64,000 nucleotides of DNA from Casp-actino8 sp001510335 (lineage in GTDB: Bacteria; Actinomycetota; Acidimicrobiia; Acidimicrobiales; Ilumatobacteraceae): contig JAQCEM010000010.1 in NCBI GenBank assembly GCA_027729635.1, positions 4,009 through 68,008 of the forward strand, given 5' to 3'. The notes beneath the pieces were generated by a model that saw only the letters and a program-made list of their open reading frames with translations, was not told the DNA's origin and made no database searches. Every line of letters starts with the position of its first letter. The stretch's first letter is position 1. The translations under genes were made by a program, and so were the position numbers. Below are positions 34,360 through 42,540 of the stretch, piece by piece.

Positions 34360-34427
34360 TTTGGGGACACACTGATTGACTCACACTGAAAATGTTGGAC
34401 GACGAGCGAGTTACCCCATTCGTGATG

Positions 34428-34433
34428 TAAGTT
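34428..34433 (+). promoter_or_regulatory. -10 hexamer TAAGTT of a leaderless promoter (34441 small gene)
   Basis: Seven bases lie between the hexamer and the ATG at 34441. Confidence 0.45.
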
Positions 34434-34440
34434 GCAAGCC

Positions 34441-34575
34441 ATGGCCTCTTGGATTGTGAACTTGATCGTCGCTGGTGCAGCGATTGGTATCGGTGCAATC
34501 GGAACGCGTGTCATCGGAGAAGCTTCAAAAGCGAAGCCGGTCCCGGTGAAGGTCCGCAAACCTCGCCAACGTTAA
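34441..34575 (+). CDS. Small membrane protein, 44 residues
   Basis: A short open frame, ATG to TAA, encoding one hydrophobic segment (WIVNLIVAGAAIGIGAIG, residues 4-21) and then a basic tail (KAKPVPVKVRKPRQR). Support comes from the leaderless promoter hexamer, the membrane segment followed by positive charge, and a stop only 3 bases before the DUF4031 GTG, which suggests a two-gene operon. I do not recognise the family. Confidence 0.55.
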   Translation: MASWIVNLIVAGAAIGIGAIGTRVIGEASKAKPVPVKVRKPRQR

Positions 34576-34578
34576 GCC

Positions 34579-34863
34579 GTGGCAATTTATGTTGACGAGT
34601 GCCGCTGGTGGTATAAAGAGCGCCATTGGTGTCACATGGTGAGCGATGTCAGCCTTGATGAGTTGCATGTATTTGCTGCAACCCTAGAAATTCCTCAACG
34701 TGGGTTTCATCGTGACCATTACGACCTGCCAGATACCTATCGTGAACAGGCGGTTGCCTTGGGAGCAATTGAAGTGACAAGTCGTGAACTGTTACATCGC
34801 ATGCGGGCAGCGGGACTACGCGTGCGAAAGAGTTGCGACACTTCACTCAATCCAGTTACTTGA
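34579..34863 (+). CDS. DUF4031 family protein
   Basis: A 94-residue protein beginning MAIYVDECRWWYKERHWCHM, the hallmark of DUF4031, an actinobacterial family of unknown function; FHRDHYDLPDTYREQAVALG is the second conserved block. GTG start, 3 bases after the small membrane-protein gene. The last 21 bases overlap the end of the gene on the opposite strand. Confidence 0.85.
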   Translation: MAIYVDECRWWYKERHWCHMVSDVSLDELHVFAATLEIPQRGFHRDHYDLPDTYREQAVALGAIEVTSRELLHRMRAAGLRVRKSCDTSLNPVT

Positions 34864-35295
34864 GCGACCGAATTCGGTGGGGATGCTGCGCGCATTGCGC
34901 TTGGTGACGACGAACCAGTCAATGAGTTGAATCCCTTGGCTTGCCAACCATGCCGATGTGAGATCAAATTCGTAGATGTCGTTTTCATCAAGGACGTCAT
35001 GCTCGCGATACGAATACACGACAACATCGGGCGTGTCGTGGTGATCAAGCGAAATGGCGAGTATCTGCCGAATGTTGTCAAGGTATCGAGCCCCGTTTTC
35101 AAAGAGTAAAACACCATGCCCGATCAGTTGTCGATCAAGTGGAACAGCAGCGATATCGGATGTACGGCTAGAAGTATTGAGAGCGTGGCCAAGCAACGCG
35201 GCAAGTGATGCTGATGTGATGGGGTCGACTCCGCAAGCGGGAATCGGGCGATCGGGTTGATGTTGTGCTTCGGTCAAGGCAGACCTCCGGTTCAT
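34843..35295 (-). CDS. RadC/JAB-like protein without metal ligands
   Basis: A 150-residue protein from the ATG at 35295 (TTG at 35301 is also possible). The C-terminal half has the RadC-type run: VLLFENGARYLDNIRQILAI (substrate strand and helix) and DLTSAWLASQGIQLIDWFVV, which matches the DxxxT...LLDHIIV end of JAB domains. The HxH...D zinc site is missing (VVVYSYREHD in its place), so it would not be a peptidase. The family assignment is from pattern only. Confidence 0.45.
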   Translation of the reverse strand: MNRRSALTEAQHQPDRPIPACGVDPITSASLAALLGHALNTSSRTSDIAAVPLDRQLIGHGVLLFENGARYLDNIRQILAISLDHHDTPDVVVYSYREHDVLDENDIYEFDLTSAWLASQGIQLIDWFVVTKRNARSIPTEFGRSSNWIE

Positions 35296-35297
35296 AA

Positions 35298-35315
35298 CCA
35301 AGCAATGCTGCTTGG
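35298..35315. repeat. Inverted repeat at the start of the RadC-like gene
   Basis: CCAAGCA and TGCTTGG are perfect 7-bp arms around ATGC, directly before the ATG on the minus strand. It may end the rhomboid transcript or hide the start of the next gene in a hairpin. Confidence 0.4.
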
Positions 35316-35368
35316 ATGTGGAACGTGGGGAAGTCGTGAAAAGAACTTAGAGAAGGGGTGTTGCAGGT

Positions 35369-36223
35369 TCAGCCAACGACGACAATGCTGGCGATCACGC
35401 TGCCGATGATGGCAATAGCGGGCACGGCATAGCCCAACCACGGCGGTTGTTTTTGTTGTGGTGGCGGCAACATGATGCTGCCGCAAATTGCACCCATCAC
35501 AATTCCGCCGATATGACCACCGATTGAAATGCCGGGGATAGTGAATGTGAGCAACAAGTTGATCATCAACGTTGCGCCGAGTCCGGTTTGGAAGATATTG
35601 ATTCCACGACGTTGCATGCCAATTGCTGCAGCGCCCATTAGCCCGAATACTGCTCCGGATGCGCCGCCATGTAGACCATTGCTGCTTCCTTCTAGTACAA
35701 GTACACCGAGCGATCCACCGAGCAAACAAGCAAAGTACAACAGTCCATATCGCAGTCGACCTAACGGCGGTTCAAGCAACTTACCCAGTTGAAAGAGCAA
35801 GTACATATTCATTGCGATGTGCAAAATTCCGAAGTGCAAGAAACCGGAGGTGATGAGTCGATACCACTCGTGGTTAAAAGAGAGCAGTAACTTATTGAGT
35901 CCAAGTTCTACTTCGCGTGGCGAGATGCTGCTGCCAAAACCAGCAGAATTGGTGTCGCCAATAAGTACCCACACAAAAACTGCAACGTTCAGGGCAATGA
36001 TGATGCGCGTGATCAGTGCGTCTTGTGAGGCATTCCAATCTTTCGCTCGAACTGATGCAGCTGGTCGGGATGCCTTAATGCAATCGGGGCATTGACTGCC
36101 GATGGTGACGGCTTGCAAACAGTCACCGCACGCGGGTCGTCCGCATCGGGTGCACGAACGGCCAGTTGGCATGTTGGGGTGTCGATAACAACGGGGCAGA
36201 ACTGGGGGTGCGAATTCAGACAT
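35369..36223 (-). CDS. Rhomboid family intramembrane serine protease with N-terminal zinc ribbon
   Basis: A 284-residue membrane protein. Residues about 8-50 form a B-box/zinc-ribbon-like cluster (CYRHPNMPTGRSCTRCGRPAC, shown split: CYRHPN, CTRCGRPACGDC, CPDC). Six membrane segments follow. The catalytic Ser is in HGGASGAVFGLMGA and the catalytic His in IGGHIGG. It cleaves membrane helices of unknown substrates. The ATG at 36223 is the first start that avoids overlap with the preceding gene. Confidence 0.9.
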   Translation of the reverse strand: MSEFAPPVLPRCYRHPNMPTGRSCTRCGRPACGDCLQAVTIGSQCPDCIKASRPAASVRAKDWNASQDALITRIIIALNVAVFVWVLIGDTNSAGFGSSISPREVELGLNKLLLSFNHEWYRLITSGFLHFGILHIAMNMYLLFQLGKLLEPPLGRLRYGLLYFACLLGGSLGVLVLEGSSNGLHGGASGAVFGLMGAAAIGMQRRGINIFQTGLGATLMINLLLTFTIPGISIGGHIGGIVMGAICGSIMLPPPQQKQPPWLGYAVPAIAIIGSVIASIVVVG

Positions 36224-36233
36224 AGTGGCTAGA

Positions 36234-38111
36234 TCAGACGGTAGTGGCTGACACACCAAATGCTGTGGCAGCAACGGGTCGACCGATGCGATATCCCTGC
36301 ACCAAATCACAACCGAGCAAGCGCAAACGTTCGATTTGCGCATCGGTTGTAACCCATTCGGCGATCACTGCCATATTGAGGCTGTGGGCCAACTGCACGA
36401 TTCCGCGCACGATGGGGTCATCGGTTTCGTCTTCGCCAAGTGCCCGAACAAATGATCCATCAAGTTTGAGGTAGTCGGCCGGACATGATCGTAGATGGGA
36501 TAGCGACGAGTACCCAGTTCCAAAATCATCAATTGATAGGCGAACACCGAATCTTTTCATTGATTGCAAAGTGCGCAAGGTGCTAGCAGTGTCGTTCATG
36601 AGCATTTTCTCGTCGAACTCCAGGGCTAAATGTTGTGGCTGCAAATCAAAATCATTGATGGCGGCCAATGTGCGCTCGACAAAACGGGTGTCTCCAACTT
36701 GGCGTGGCGAGACATTGACGTGAACAATGAATTGGCGATCAATACGTTTTTCATTCAGCCACACACGCATATCGGAACATGCTTGACGGATGACCCATTC
36801 ACCAATGGGAACAATGGCACCCGATTCTTCGGCGAGATCGACAAATGATGAAGGCGTGAGAAGCCCGAGTGTTGGATGACGCCAACGAAGCAAAGCCTCT
36901 GCGCCAACAACCTTGTTTGAATGTGGCGACATAACTGGCTGATACACAAGATGTAGTTCGTTGTTAGCCAGGGCTTGTTCAAGCGATGCGGACAATGTGG
37001 CGCGCTCTTTGGCAGTATTGCGCATGTTGTTGCTATACAACTCGCAGCGTGAACGCCCGCGCATCTTGGCGTGATACATGGCGGTGTCGGCGTTGCGCAT
37101 GAGAGCAACAGCTGCGTCAACAAGCGCAGGTTCATCAATTTCGCCGCGAGTCATGGCCACGCCGAGGCTCGCGCCAGTCACTACTTCAATTCCTTGCAGC
37201 AATACGCGACCAGTGATTGCAGTGCGGATTCTCTCGGCAAGATCCATCGCTGCCTCTTCATCGGTGAGTCCTTCACACAAAATCACGAATTCATCTCCAC
37301 CAATGCGCGCGACGATATCGCCAGGGCGCGTTGCCGAAACCAGACGGCGTCCGATGTTGGTGATAAGGGCATCACCGTTTTCGTGACCAAGGCTGTCATT
37401 GATGTCTTTGAGTTTGTCAACATCTAAGAAGATCACCGACACAGTTGAAGTAGTGGAGCGCGAGCGTTCAATTGCTTCGGAGAGTTTGCGAATGAACAAT
37501 GTGCGATTGGGTAGTCCGGTTAATACATCATGAGTTGCGAGGTGGGCCAGCTCGGCTTGTAGTCGCAAGGAAGAACTGATATCGCGGGCCAGCATCGTGA
37601 TGCGATCGTTCGCGCAGGCAACTTGAACATCAAACGTGTGCAGTTCGTTGTCGGAGCCGCGTAGACCAACTTCGCCGCGCCAGTTTGAATTGGGCGTTGA
37701 CAAAATTTCCCGGGGCATTTGATCGCGTACCGAAACGGCCATCTGATCAAAGTGGCTGGCGGCTTCGTTGACGTGCAGAATGACACCATTCATGTCGGTG
37801 ATGATCGTTGGGTCATCTGACGATTCAAGGAGGGCGAGCAGTTGGCCAGATTCGTGCGAGAACAACTGTTGATAAGCGGCCATCGCGATCACGACACCCG
37901 AGTAGCCGGTGATTGATCCGTCGGCGTCAAGTCGAGGGTTGGCTAAAAAGCGAAGGGGCGAGCCTTGGTCATCAATGGACGGGATACTGACCTCAATATC
38001 AATGGACGATGACGAGTCAATGGCGTTGCGCCACGCCTGTTCGGCTTTGGCGCGATCGTCGGGATGGGCGTTAGCCCAAGGAGCTCGACCGAGGGGGACT
38101 GGTCCGCCCAA
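36234..38111 (-). CDS. PAS-GGDEF-EAL cyclic-di-GMP protein, 5' end unclear
   Basis: Makes and/or breaks cyclic di-GMP. From the first possible start (TTG 38111), a PAS remainder, a second PAS (about 90-185), GGDEF (RIGGDEFVI) and EAL (EALLRWRHP; DDFGTGYSS; YLKLDGSFV; VQGYRIGRP) follow. Both catalytic sites look intact, although the AEGVE motif reads AEWVT. No membrane segment. The frame is open to 38213 and codes 34 more residues that belong to the first PAS (QIGLFETDASGRLTSADSRF) with no ATG, GTG or earlier TTG. The gene is therefore either truncated or frameshifted at its 5' end; a C5 run lies there. Confidence 0.85.
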   Translation of the reverse strand: MGGPVPLGRAPWANAHPDDRAKAEQAWRNAIDSSSSIDIEVSIPSIDDQGSPLRFLANPRLDADGSITGYSGVVIAMAAYQQLFSHESGQLLALLESSDDPTIITDMNGVILHVNEAASHFDQMAVSVRDQMPREILSTPNSNWRGEVGLRGSDNELHTFDVQVACANDRITMLARDISSSLRLQAELAHLATHDVLTGLPNRTLFIRKLSEAIERSRSTTSTVSVIFLDVDKLKDINDSLGHENGDALITNIGRRLVSATRPGDIVARIGGDEFVILCEGLTDEEAAMDLAERIRTAITGRVLLQGIEVVTGASLGVAMTRGEIDEPALVDAAVALMRNADTAMYHAKMRGRSRCELYSNNMRNTAKERATLSASLEQALANNELHLVYQPVMSPHSNKVVGAEALLRWRHPTLGLLTPSSFVDLAEESGAIVPIGEWVIRQACSDMRVWLNEKRIDRQFIVHVNVSPRQVGDTRFVERTLAAINDFDLQPQHLALEFDEKMLMNDTASTLRTLQSMKRFGVRLSIDDFGTGYSSLSHLRSCPADYLKLDGSFVRALGEDETDDPIVRGIVQLAHSLNMAVIAEWVTTDAQIERLRLLGCDLVQGYRIGRPVAATAFGVSATTV

Positions 38112-38270
38112 TAAGGCAAGTTCGCGAAACCGTGAATCAGCCGAGGTGAGACGGCCAGATGCGTCGGTTTCAAAGAGTCCGATCTGAGGAGTGGGGGTTG
38201 ACGAACTGATACTTCAGTTTGGCAGATTGTGGTGAGGCCAACGCGGAGGGTGACGGCGCGATCAAAATCA

Positions 38271-38321
38271 GCCACTCTGTACAAATTGTCGCGCTCAGCG
38301 CGACAATTTGTACAGAGTGGC
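38271..38321. repeat. 51-bp perfect palindrome
   Basis: Two 25-bp arms match perfectly around a single central base (38296). The arms start GCCACTCTGTAC and reach AATTGTCGCGCT at the centre. It lies between the end of a lipoprotein gene and the odd 5' end of the PAS-GGDEF-EAL gene. There is no U-run, so it is not a standard intrinsic terminator. Confidence 0.9.
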
Positions 38322-38348
38322 GCGAAGTTTCTGGGGAAGTGGGGGCGT

Positions 38349-38519
38349 TTAGGGGGCGGGGGTTTCGAAGCTGGCGTCGCCTTCGACCGGCAGCGTCGTT
38401 GTCATAATCGACTCATTCTGATTCCCAGCCGGGATCTTCATATCGCGACCGTCATCGGCGCAAGCACCAAGCGTCAACAAAACGGGAATCAGGACGAGGG
38501 GAAGCAGGCGCTGTGTCAT
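38349..38519 (-). CDS. Small lipoprotein, 56 residues
   Basis: The ATG at 38519 gives a signal peptide ending in a lipobox (LTLGACADD, lipid on Cys), then about 37 exported residues rich in Asp, Thr and Glu (MTTTLPVEGDASFETPAP). TAAAGT stands 8 bases before the ATG. No family recognised. Divergent from mca. Confidence 0.6.
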   Translation of the reverse strand: MTQRLLPLVLIPVLLTLGACADDGRDMKIPAGNQNESIMTTTLPVEGDASFETPAP

Positions 38520-38561
38520 TGCTCTCAACTTTACGGTGGCTGAGCGACCGAGGCGTGCAAC

Positions 38562-38567
38562 TAGCCT
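38562..38567 (+). promoter_or_regulatory. -10 hexamer TAGCCT of a leaderless promoter (mca)
   Basis: Seven bases lie between it and the ATG at 38575. Confidence 0.55.
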
Positions 38568-38574
38568 GAGAACG

Positions 38575-39567
38575 ATGTTGACGGCCCCCGAGAGTCCATT
38601 GTGCGTGCTCACAATTCACGCTCACCCGGACGACGAAGCGTCCAAAGGTGCTCCGACTCTGGCCAAATATCACGATCTTGGCGTTCGGACCGTTCTAGTG
38701 TGCTGCACCGGCGGTGAAGAAGGCGATCTGCAAAATTCGACCCTCCGTGATGAAGGCGGTCCCTTTCACGGGTTGACCCCCGAGCAAGAAAAACAGCATT
38801 TGGCTCGAATCCGGCCCGTTGAATTAGCCGAGTCGGCCAAGGTCATTGGGTTCGATCAAGTCATCATGTTGGGCTACCGCGATTCGGGAATGGCCGATTC
38901 TCCTCCCAACGCCCACCCAGATTGTTTTCATCAGGCCGCGCTTGATGAAGCGGTTGGTCGACTGGTTTCAATCATTCGGCGTGAGCGGCCGCAAGTGATC
39001 ATTACTTATGGCGATGATCAGCGTGGCTATCCGCACCCCGATCATTTGAAAGTTCACGATATTTCGGTTCCGGCATTTGAACGTGCCGGAGATGCAATGT
39101 GGTATCCGTGGGCGGGTGAACCGTGGCAGCCCCTCAAGATGTATTACTCGGTGTGGGCGCGCACGCGATTGATCGCAGTTCATGAAGCAATGTTGGCGAA
39201 ACTCGGTAAATCACCGTACGACGATAAATGGTTAAATCGTCCAGGCCAAGACGAACGCATCACGACTCGTATTGATGTGGCCTCACACATGCGAGCGCGT
39301 TCAGGCGCATTGCGCGCGCACGCAACGCAAGTAGACCCCAAAGAGCCATGGTGGTTTGGCCTTGACGATGATGAGTTGGTCGCTGCGTACCCATACGAAG
39401 ACTGGGTATTGGCTAAATCAGCAGTTGGTGCACCCGATGCTGATGTTGTTGAAATTGATTTGTTTGCCGGAATAAAAGAAGTGATTGCGCTTGAACCTGG
39501 GCAGTCATTTCCTGGTCGTTTGTCAAGCCCTGCATTAGTTGAAACAGAAGTCGGAGAAGTGGCATGA
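38575..39567 (+). CDS. mca: Mycothiol S-conjugate amidase
   Basis: Splits mycothiol S-conjugates of toxins so that the mercapturic acid can be exported; a zinc enzyme of the PIG-L fold. The 330 residues have the zinc motif HAHPDDEASKGA, CTGGEEGDL, GYRDSGM, and YGDDQRGYPHPDHLKVH (third His). The length and TTRIDVASHMRARSGALRAH favour Mca over MshB. Mycothiol is the thiol of Actinobacteria, so the gene supports the host assignment. Its TGA overlaps the next ATG. Confidence 0.92.
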   Translation: MLTAPESPLCVLTIHAHPDDEASKGAPTLAKYHDLGVRTVLVCCTGGEEGDLQNSTLRDEGGPFHGLTPEQEKQHLARIRPVELAESAKVIGFDQVIMLGYRDSGMADSPPNAHPDCFHQAALDEAVGRLVSIIRRERPQVIITYGDDQRGYPHPDHLKVHDISVPAFERAGDAMWYPWAGEPWQPLKMYYSVWARTRLIAVHEAMLAKLGKSPYDDKWLNRPGQDERITTRIDVASHMRARSGALRAHATQVDPKEPWWFGLDDDELVAAYPYEDWVLAKSAVGAPDADVVEIDLFAGIKEVIALEPGQSFPGRLSSPALVETEVGEVA

Positions 39568-39803
39568 GTGTTGCACGCACAATTCAGTTTCGCCTCGTCA
39601 TGGGTAAAGGTGATGAGCGAGTCTCTGGCCCAGATGATGCAGATACTGTGGCGACAGTAATGAAGGCTGATGCCACGATGGATTTGTCGGTCGCCTTTAT
39701 GAAAAGCAAACTGAAAATTACCGGTGCGACTGGTCCACTTTTTGATGCGTTGTCAAGTGGTGAAGCCGCCGCAACAATCGCTCGCTTGTTGAACGAAGGC
39801 TAA
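39564..39803 (+). CDS. Small SCP-2 sterol-carrier-like protein
   Basis: A 79-residue protein with the C-terminal half of an SCP-2 fold: VMKADATMDLSVAFMKSKLK followed by ITGATGPLFDALSSGE. Such domains bind lipids in a tunnel. It overlaps the mca stop (ATGA), so the two are translationally coupled; why a lipid carrier pairs with Mca is unclear. Confidence 0.7.
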   Translation: MSVARTIQFRLVMGKGDERVSGPDDADTVATVMKADATMDLSVAFMKSKLKITGATGPLFDALSSGEAAATIARLLNEG

Positions 39804-39836
39804 GAAAGCCAAGGAGACAAGGAAAGCTCAGTAGAT

Positions 39837-40685
39837 CTAGTTCGCGCGACGCATTGCAGCGCGAAGTTCGCGATAACCAATCACGACGGCATCTTGCTCT
39901 TGCAACAAGTCGGTGACTGTTGTGTCGTGCAGGGCCAGATCAAGATCATCGATCCACTCATCGGCATGATCGGTGAGTGCACGAACTTCGGCAGTGTCAA
40001 TACTTGGCTGAATGTGAATTTCGGTCACGCCCGGTTTCAGGCCGCGAATTGCGTTGTACACCCGCTCGCGACTTCCGGCGCGCCAGTCATGGTCGAAGTG
40101 GTCGGGGAAAACAATTCCTTCCTCGGCCGCAAGTCGACGGAATGGGAAGCCAGCTTGCTCAGCAGTCAACGTTGAAGGAAGACGAATGGGCAACTGAAAT
40201 TCAACTGCCAACTCAAGATAGATGTCAAAGAATTCGGGTCTCAGTGTGATCACACTGAGATGAGGTGCGAGATGTGAAACATCAAAGCCCCAGATTGTGG
40301 CGCGTTCAATTTGGGCGCGACACTCACGAAGTACTTCAGCAGGATCAGCATGTTCCCAAAGATCATCCACATTTCGTGGAAAGCCGCCATCGCCAGACAG
40401 AAGTGATGGTGCATGAGTAATAGGACCCCAGCGATAGAGCGGATGCTCGGCATTGAGAGTGATGTGTACGCCGATGTCTTCGCCGTCATACATTTCGGCA
40501 GCATGGCGCGCCCACGGTGCAGGAACCATGACCGAAGCACATGAGGCAATGCCATGACGAATCGCTTCATACACGCCGATATTGGCGGCATGGCATGAAC
40601 CAAGGTCGTCGCACGAAACGATGACCAACTTTTGGCTGGCTTCGTAACCGAGTCGCTCGGCGAGACTGATCTCGTTGTTGCTCAC
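39837..40685 (-). CDS. ChbG/HpnK (YdjC) family carbohydrate deacetylase
   Basis: A 282-residue TIM-barrel deacetylase. The N-terminal metal motif is VSCDDLGSCHAANIG (Asp pair), with the second-metal His in GVHITLNAEHPLYRW and the later HLAPHLSVITLRPEF. Relatives deacetylate chitooligosaccharides or hopanoid sugars; the substrate is unknown here. GTG start, 6 bases after TAGCGT. Confidence 0.88.
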   Translation of the reverse strand: MSNNEISLAERLGYEASQKLVIVSCDDLGSCHAANIGVYEAIRHGIASCASVMVPAPWARHAAEMYDGEDIGVHITLNAEHPLYRWGPITHAPSLLSGDGGFPRNVDDLWEHADPAEVLRECRAQIERATIWGFDVSHLAPHLSVITLRPEFFDIYLELAVEFQLPIRLPSTLTAEQAGFPFRRLAAEEGIVFPDHFDHDWRAGSRERVYNAIRGLKPGVTEIHIQPSIDTAEVRALTDHADEWIDDLDLALHDTTVTDLLQEQDAVVIGYRELRAAMRRAN

Positions 40686-40691
40686 GCCGTC

Positions 40692-40697
40692 ACGCTA
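40692..40697 (-). promoter_or_regulatory. -10 hexamer TAGCGT of a leaderless promoter (ChbG gene)
   Basis: On the minus strand, six bases precede the GTG at 40685. Confidence 0.55.
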
Positions 40698-40707
40698 TCG
40701 GCGAAGG

Positions 40708-41223
40708 TTATGGCTCTGGTGGGCACTCGCCCCACAGTCCGGTTCGGGTTGATCGTGCGAGTTGGCTCTGACCGGCAAATTGGGCAGTAAACGCAGTGTT
40801 TGGGGCGATTGATAATGGGCGGGCATAACCATTCACAATGAGGTATTCATTGACGAAGAGACGATCGGAGGTGCGATAGACATAACCCAAAAGTCGCCCA
40901 TACGGGTCTCGGGCCTCGATATCGCGTTGCACCAATACAGGGGTGCCGACTGGCAAAAGCTCTTTGATGCGATCGGTGGCCTCGGGACCAAAACACTCAA
41001 GCGGGGAATCGGGCTTCTTTGTTTCGGGAGTATCAATACCAATCAGTCGCACGCGTTCGGTGTGACCATTCATGGAGACATCAATGGTGTCGCCGTCAAT
41101 GACTTTCACGATGCGACCATTTGCTCCTTCGGGAAGAGGCGATTCACTTGGTGAACAGTTGCTCAAAATCAAACAGGTCAGGACTACGCCGAGTCCTGAC
41201 CTGTTAATGAATTTCATTTTCAT
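40708..41223 (-). CDS. Thermonuclease-family lipoprotein
   Basis: Exported SNase-like nuclease, 171 residues. Signal peptide with lipobox LTCLILSNCSPS; then an OB-fold nuclease with IVKVIDGDTIDVSM (Asp), VRLIGIDTPETKK (Arg, Asp, Glu) and DPYGRLLGYVY (second Arg), the full catalytic set of staphylococcal nuclease. It probably degrades extracellular nucleic acid. GGGG lies shortly before the ATG. The mRNA forms a perfect 14-bp hairpin inside the signal-peptide codons (41172-41205). Confidence 0.9.
   Translation of the reverse strand: MKMKFINRSGLGVVLTCLILSNCSPSESPLPEGANGRIVKVIDGDTIDVSMNGHTERVRLIGIDTPETKKPDSPLECFGPEATDRIKELLPVGTPVLVQRDIEARDPYGRLLGYVYRTSDRLFVNEYLIVNGYARPLSIAPNTAFTAQFAGQSQLARSTRTGLWGECPPEP
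41172..41205. repeat. 14-bp perfect inverted repeat inside the nuclease gene
   Basis: AACAGGTCAGGACT and AGTCCTGACCTGTT flank ACGCCG. On the mRNA, the hairpin starts 19 bases after the A of the ATG. Both arms encode part of the signal peptide. Confidence 0.85.
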
Positions 41224-41278
41224 AACCCCAGTGTGGGAAAAGAAAACTTTTGAGCGGTTATGAATTTGGATGATTAGT

Positions 41279-42511
41279 TCAGAGACGCTCGATCAGCGTT
41301 CCGGTGCCAAGGCCACCACCGCAGCACATGGAGATCAATCCGTAACGACCACCAGTGCGCTCAAGTTCATAGAGAGCCTTGGTGGTCAGAATTGTGCCGG
41401 TGCTTCCGAGTGGGTGGCCTAAAGCAATTGCTCCACCATTCGGGTTGGTCTTTTCAAGATCGGCACCGACCTCTTTGGCCCATGCCAACACAACTGAAGC
41501 AAATGCTTCGTTGATTTCGAAAGTATCGATTTGGTCGATGGTGAGGTTGTTGCGCTCAAGCAAACGCTTGGTGGCATCGATGGGGCCAGTCAACATGAGT
41601 ACTGGGTCAACGCCGACGAGGCAACTATCAACAATGCGCGCACGCGGCTTGAGACCAAGCTCTTTGGCTTTTTCTTCGGTCATCATCAAGATGGCGCTGG
41701 CACCATCGGAAATTTGTGATGAGTTGCCAGCGGTGTGCACGCCGTTTTCGCGAGCGACTGGCTTGAGCGACGCGAGTGATTCGAGCGTTGTGTCGCGCAT
41801 ACCTTCGTCGCGGGCAACTGCATGAGTTGAACCAGTTGGCTTGCCATCGGCATCGAGATCGGGTGCATTGACGGTGATGAACTGACCATCAAAACGACCT
41901 TCGGCCCACGCGCGCGCGGCGCGCTGTTGCGACTGCATTCCGAAGTTGTCGGTATCGGTACGGGTGATATTCCACAAGTCTGCAATGCGCTCGGCACCTT
42001 CAAACTGTGAAGTGAATTCGTAATGTTCGAAGTAGCTCTTGCTCACGGCCTTACCAAGTGAAACTTCAGCCTTGGTCTTGGGATCTTTGGTGAATGCGTT
42101 TGAGTTACTGCCGATCGGGACGCGACTCATTGACTCGACACCGCATGCAACTGCAATATCAACAACGCCCGATGAAATGAGTGAAGCAGCAAGACCAGTT
42201 GCTTGCTGACTTGATCCACACTGTGTATCAACAGTGGTGCACGCAGTTGTGAGCGGAAGACCTGCCGACAACCATGCGGTGCGAGTGACGTTAAAGCTTT
42301 GTGCGCCAACTTGGCTGACGTTTCCACCAACGACCTGCTCAATTTTGGACGGGTCAATGCCGGTGCGCTCGACGATGGCCTTTTGCACCAAACCAAGAAG
42401 GTCGGTGGGGTGCAAAGTGGACAAGCCACCGTTCTTGCGGCCAATGGGTGTGCGGACGGCGTCGACAATAACGACGGTGCGGCCGGTGTTGGGGGTGTTG
42501 GAGTTAGACAT
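41279..42511 (-). CDS. Acetyl-CoA C-acyltransferase (thiolase)
   Basis: A degradative thiolase of 410 residues with the Cys nucleophile in TVDTQCGSSQQATGLAA, the base His in GGAIALGHPLGSTG and the second Cys in SMCCGGGLGTG. The start region is VVIVDAVRTPIGRKNGG. The ATG at 42511 is picked because TAAGAT ends 7 bases upstream; ATG 42520 is also in frame. It is the kind of enzyme that ends beta-oxidation, but it is outside the operator-marked region. Confidence 0.93.
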   Translation of the reverse strand: MSNSNTPNTGRTVVIVDAVRTPIGRKNGGLSTLHPTDLLGLVQKAIVERTGIDPSKIEQVVGGNVSQVGAQSFNVTRTAWLSAGLPLTTACTTVDTQCGSSQQATGLAASLISSGVVDIAVACGVESMSRVPIGSNSNAFTKDPKTKAEVSLGKAVSKSYFEHYEFTSQFEGAERIADLWNITRTDTDNFGMQSQQRAARAWAEGRFDGQFITVNAPDLDADGKPTGSTHAVARDEGMRDTTLESLASLKPVARENGVHTAGNSSQISDGASAILMMTEEKAKELGLKPRARIVDSCLVGVDPVLMLTGPIDATKRLLERNNLTIDQIDTFEINEAFASVVLAWAKEVGADLEKTNPNGGAIALGHPLGSTGTILTTKALYELERTGGRYGLISMCCGGGLGTGTLIERL

Positions 42512-42518
42512 AGTGGTC

Positions 42519-42524
42519 ATCTTA
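42519..42524 (-). promoter_or_regulatory. -10 hexamer TAAGAT of a leaderless promoter (thiolase)
   Basis: Seven bases on the minus strand separate it from the ATG at 42511. Confidence 0.5.
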
Positions 42525-42540
42525 CGGTCATGCTCTAGGG

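Noticed and set aside
33795..34559. A 254-codon version of the DUF3039 protein
   Set aside because: The extra N-terminal part is antisense to the FmdB-like gene and unlike the family; the ATG at 34100 gives the normal length.
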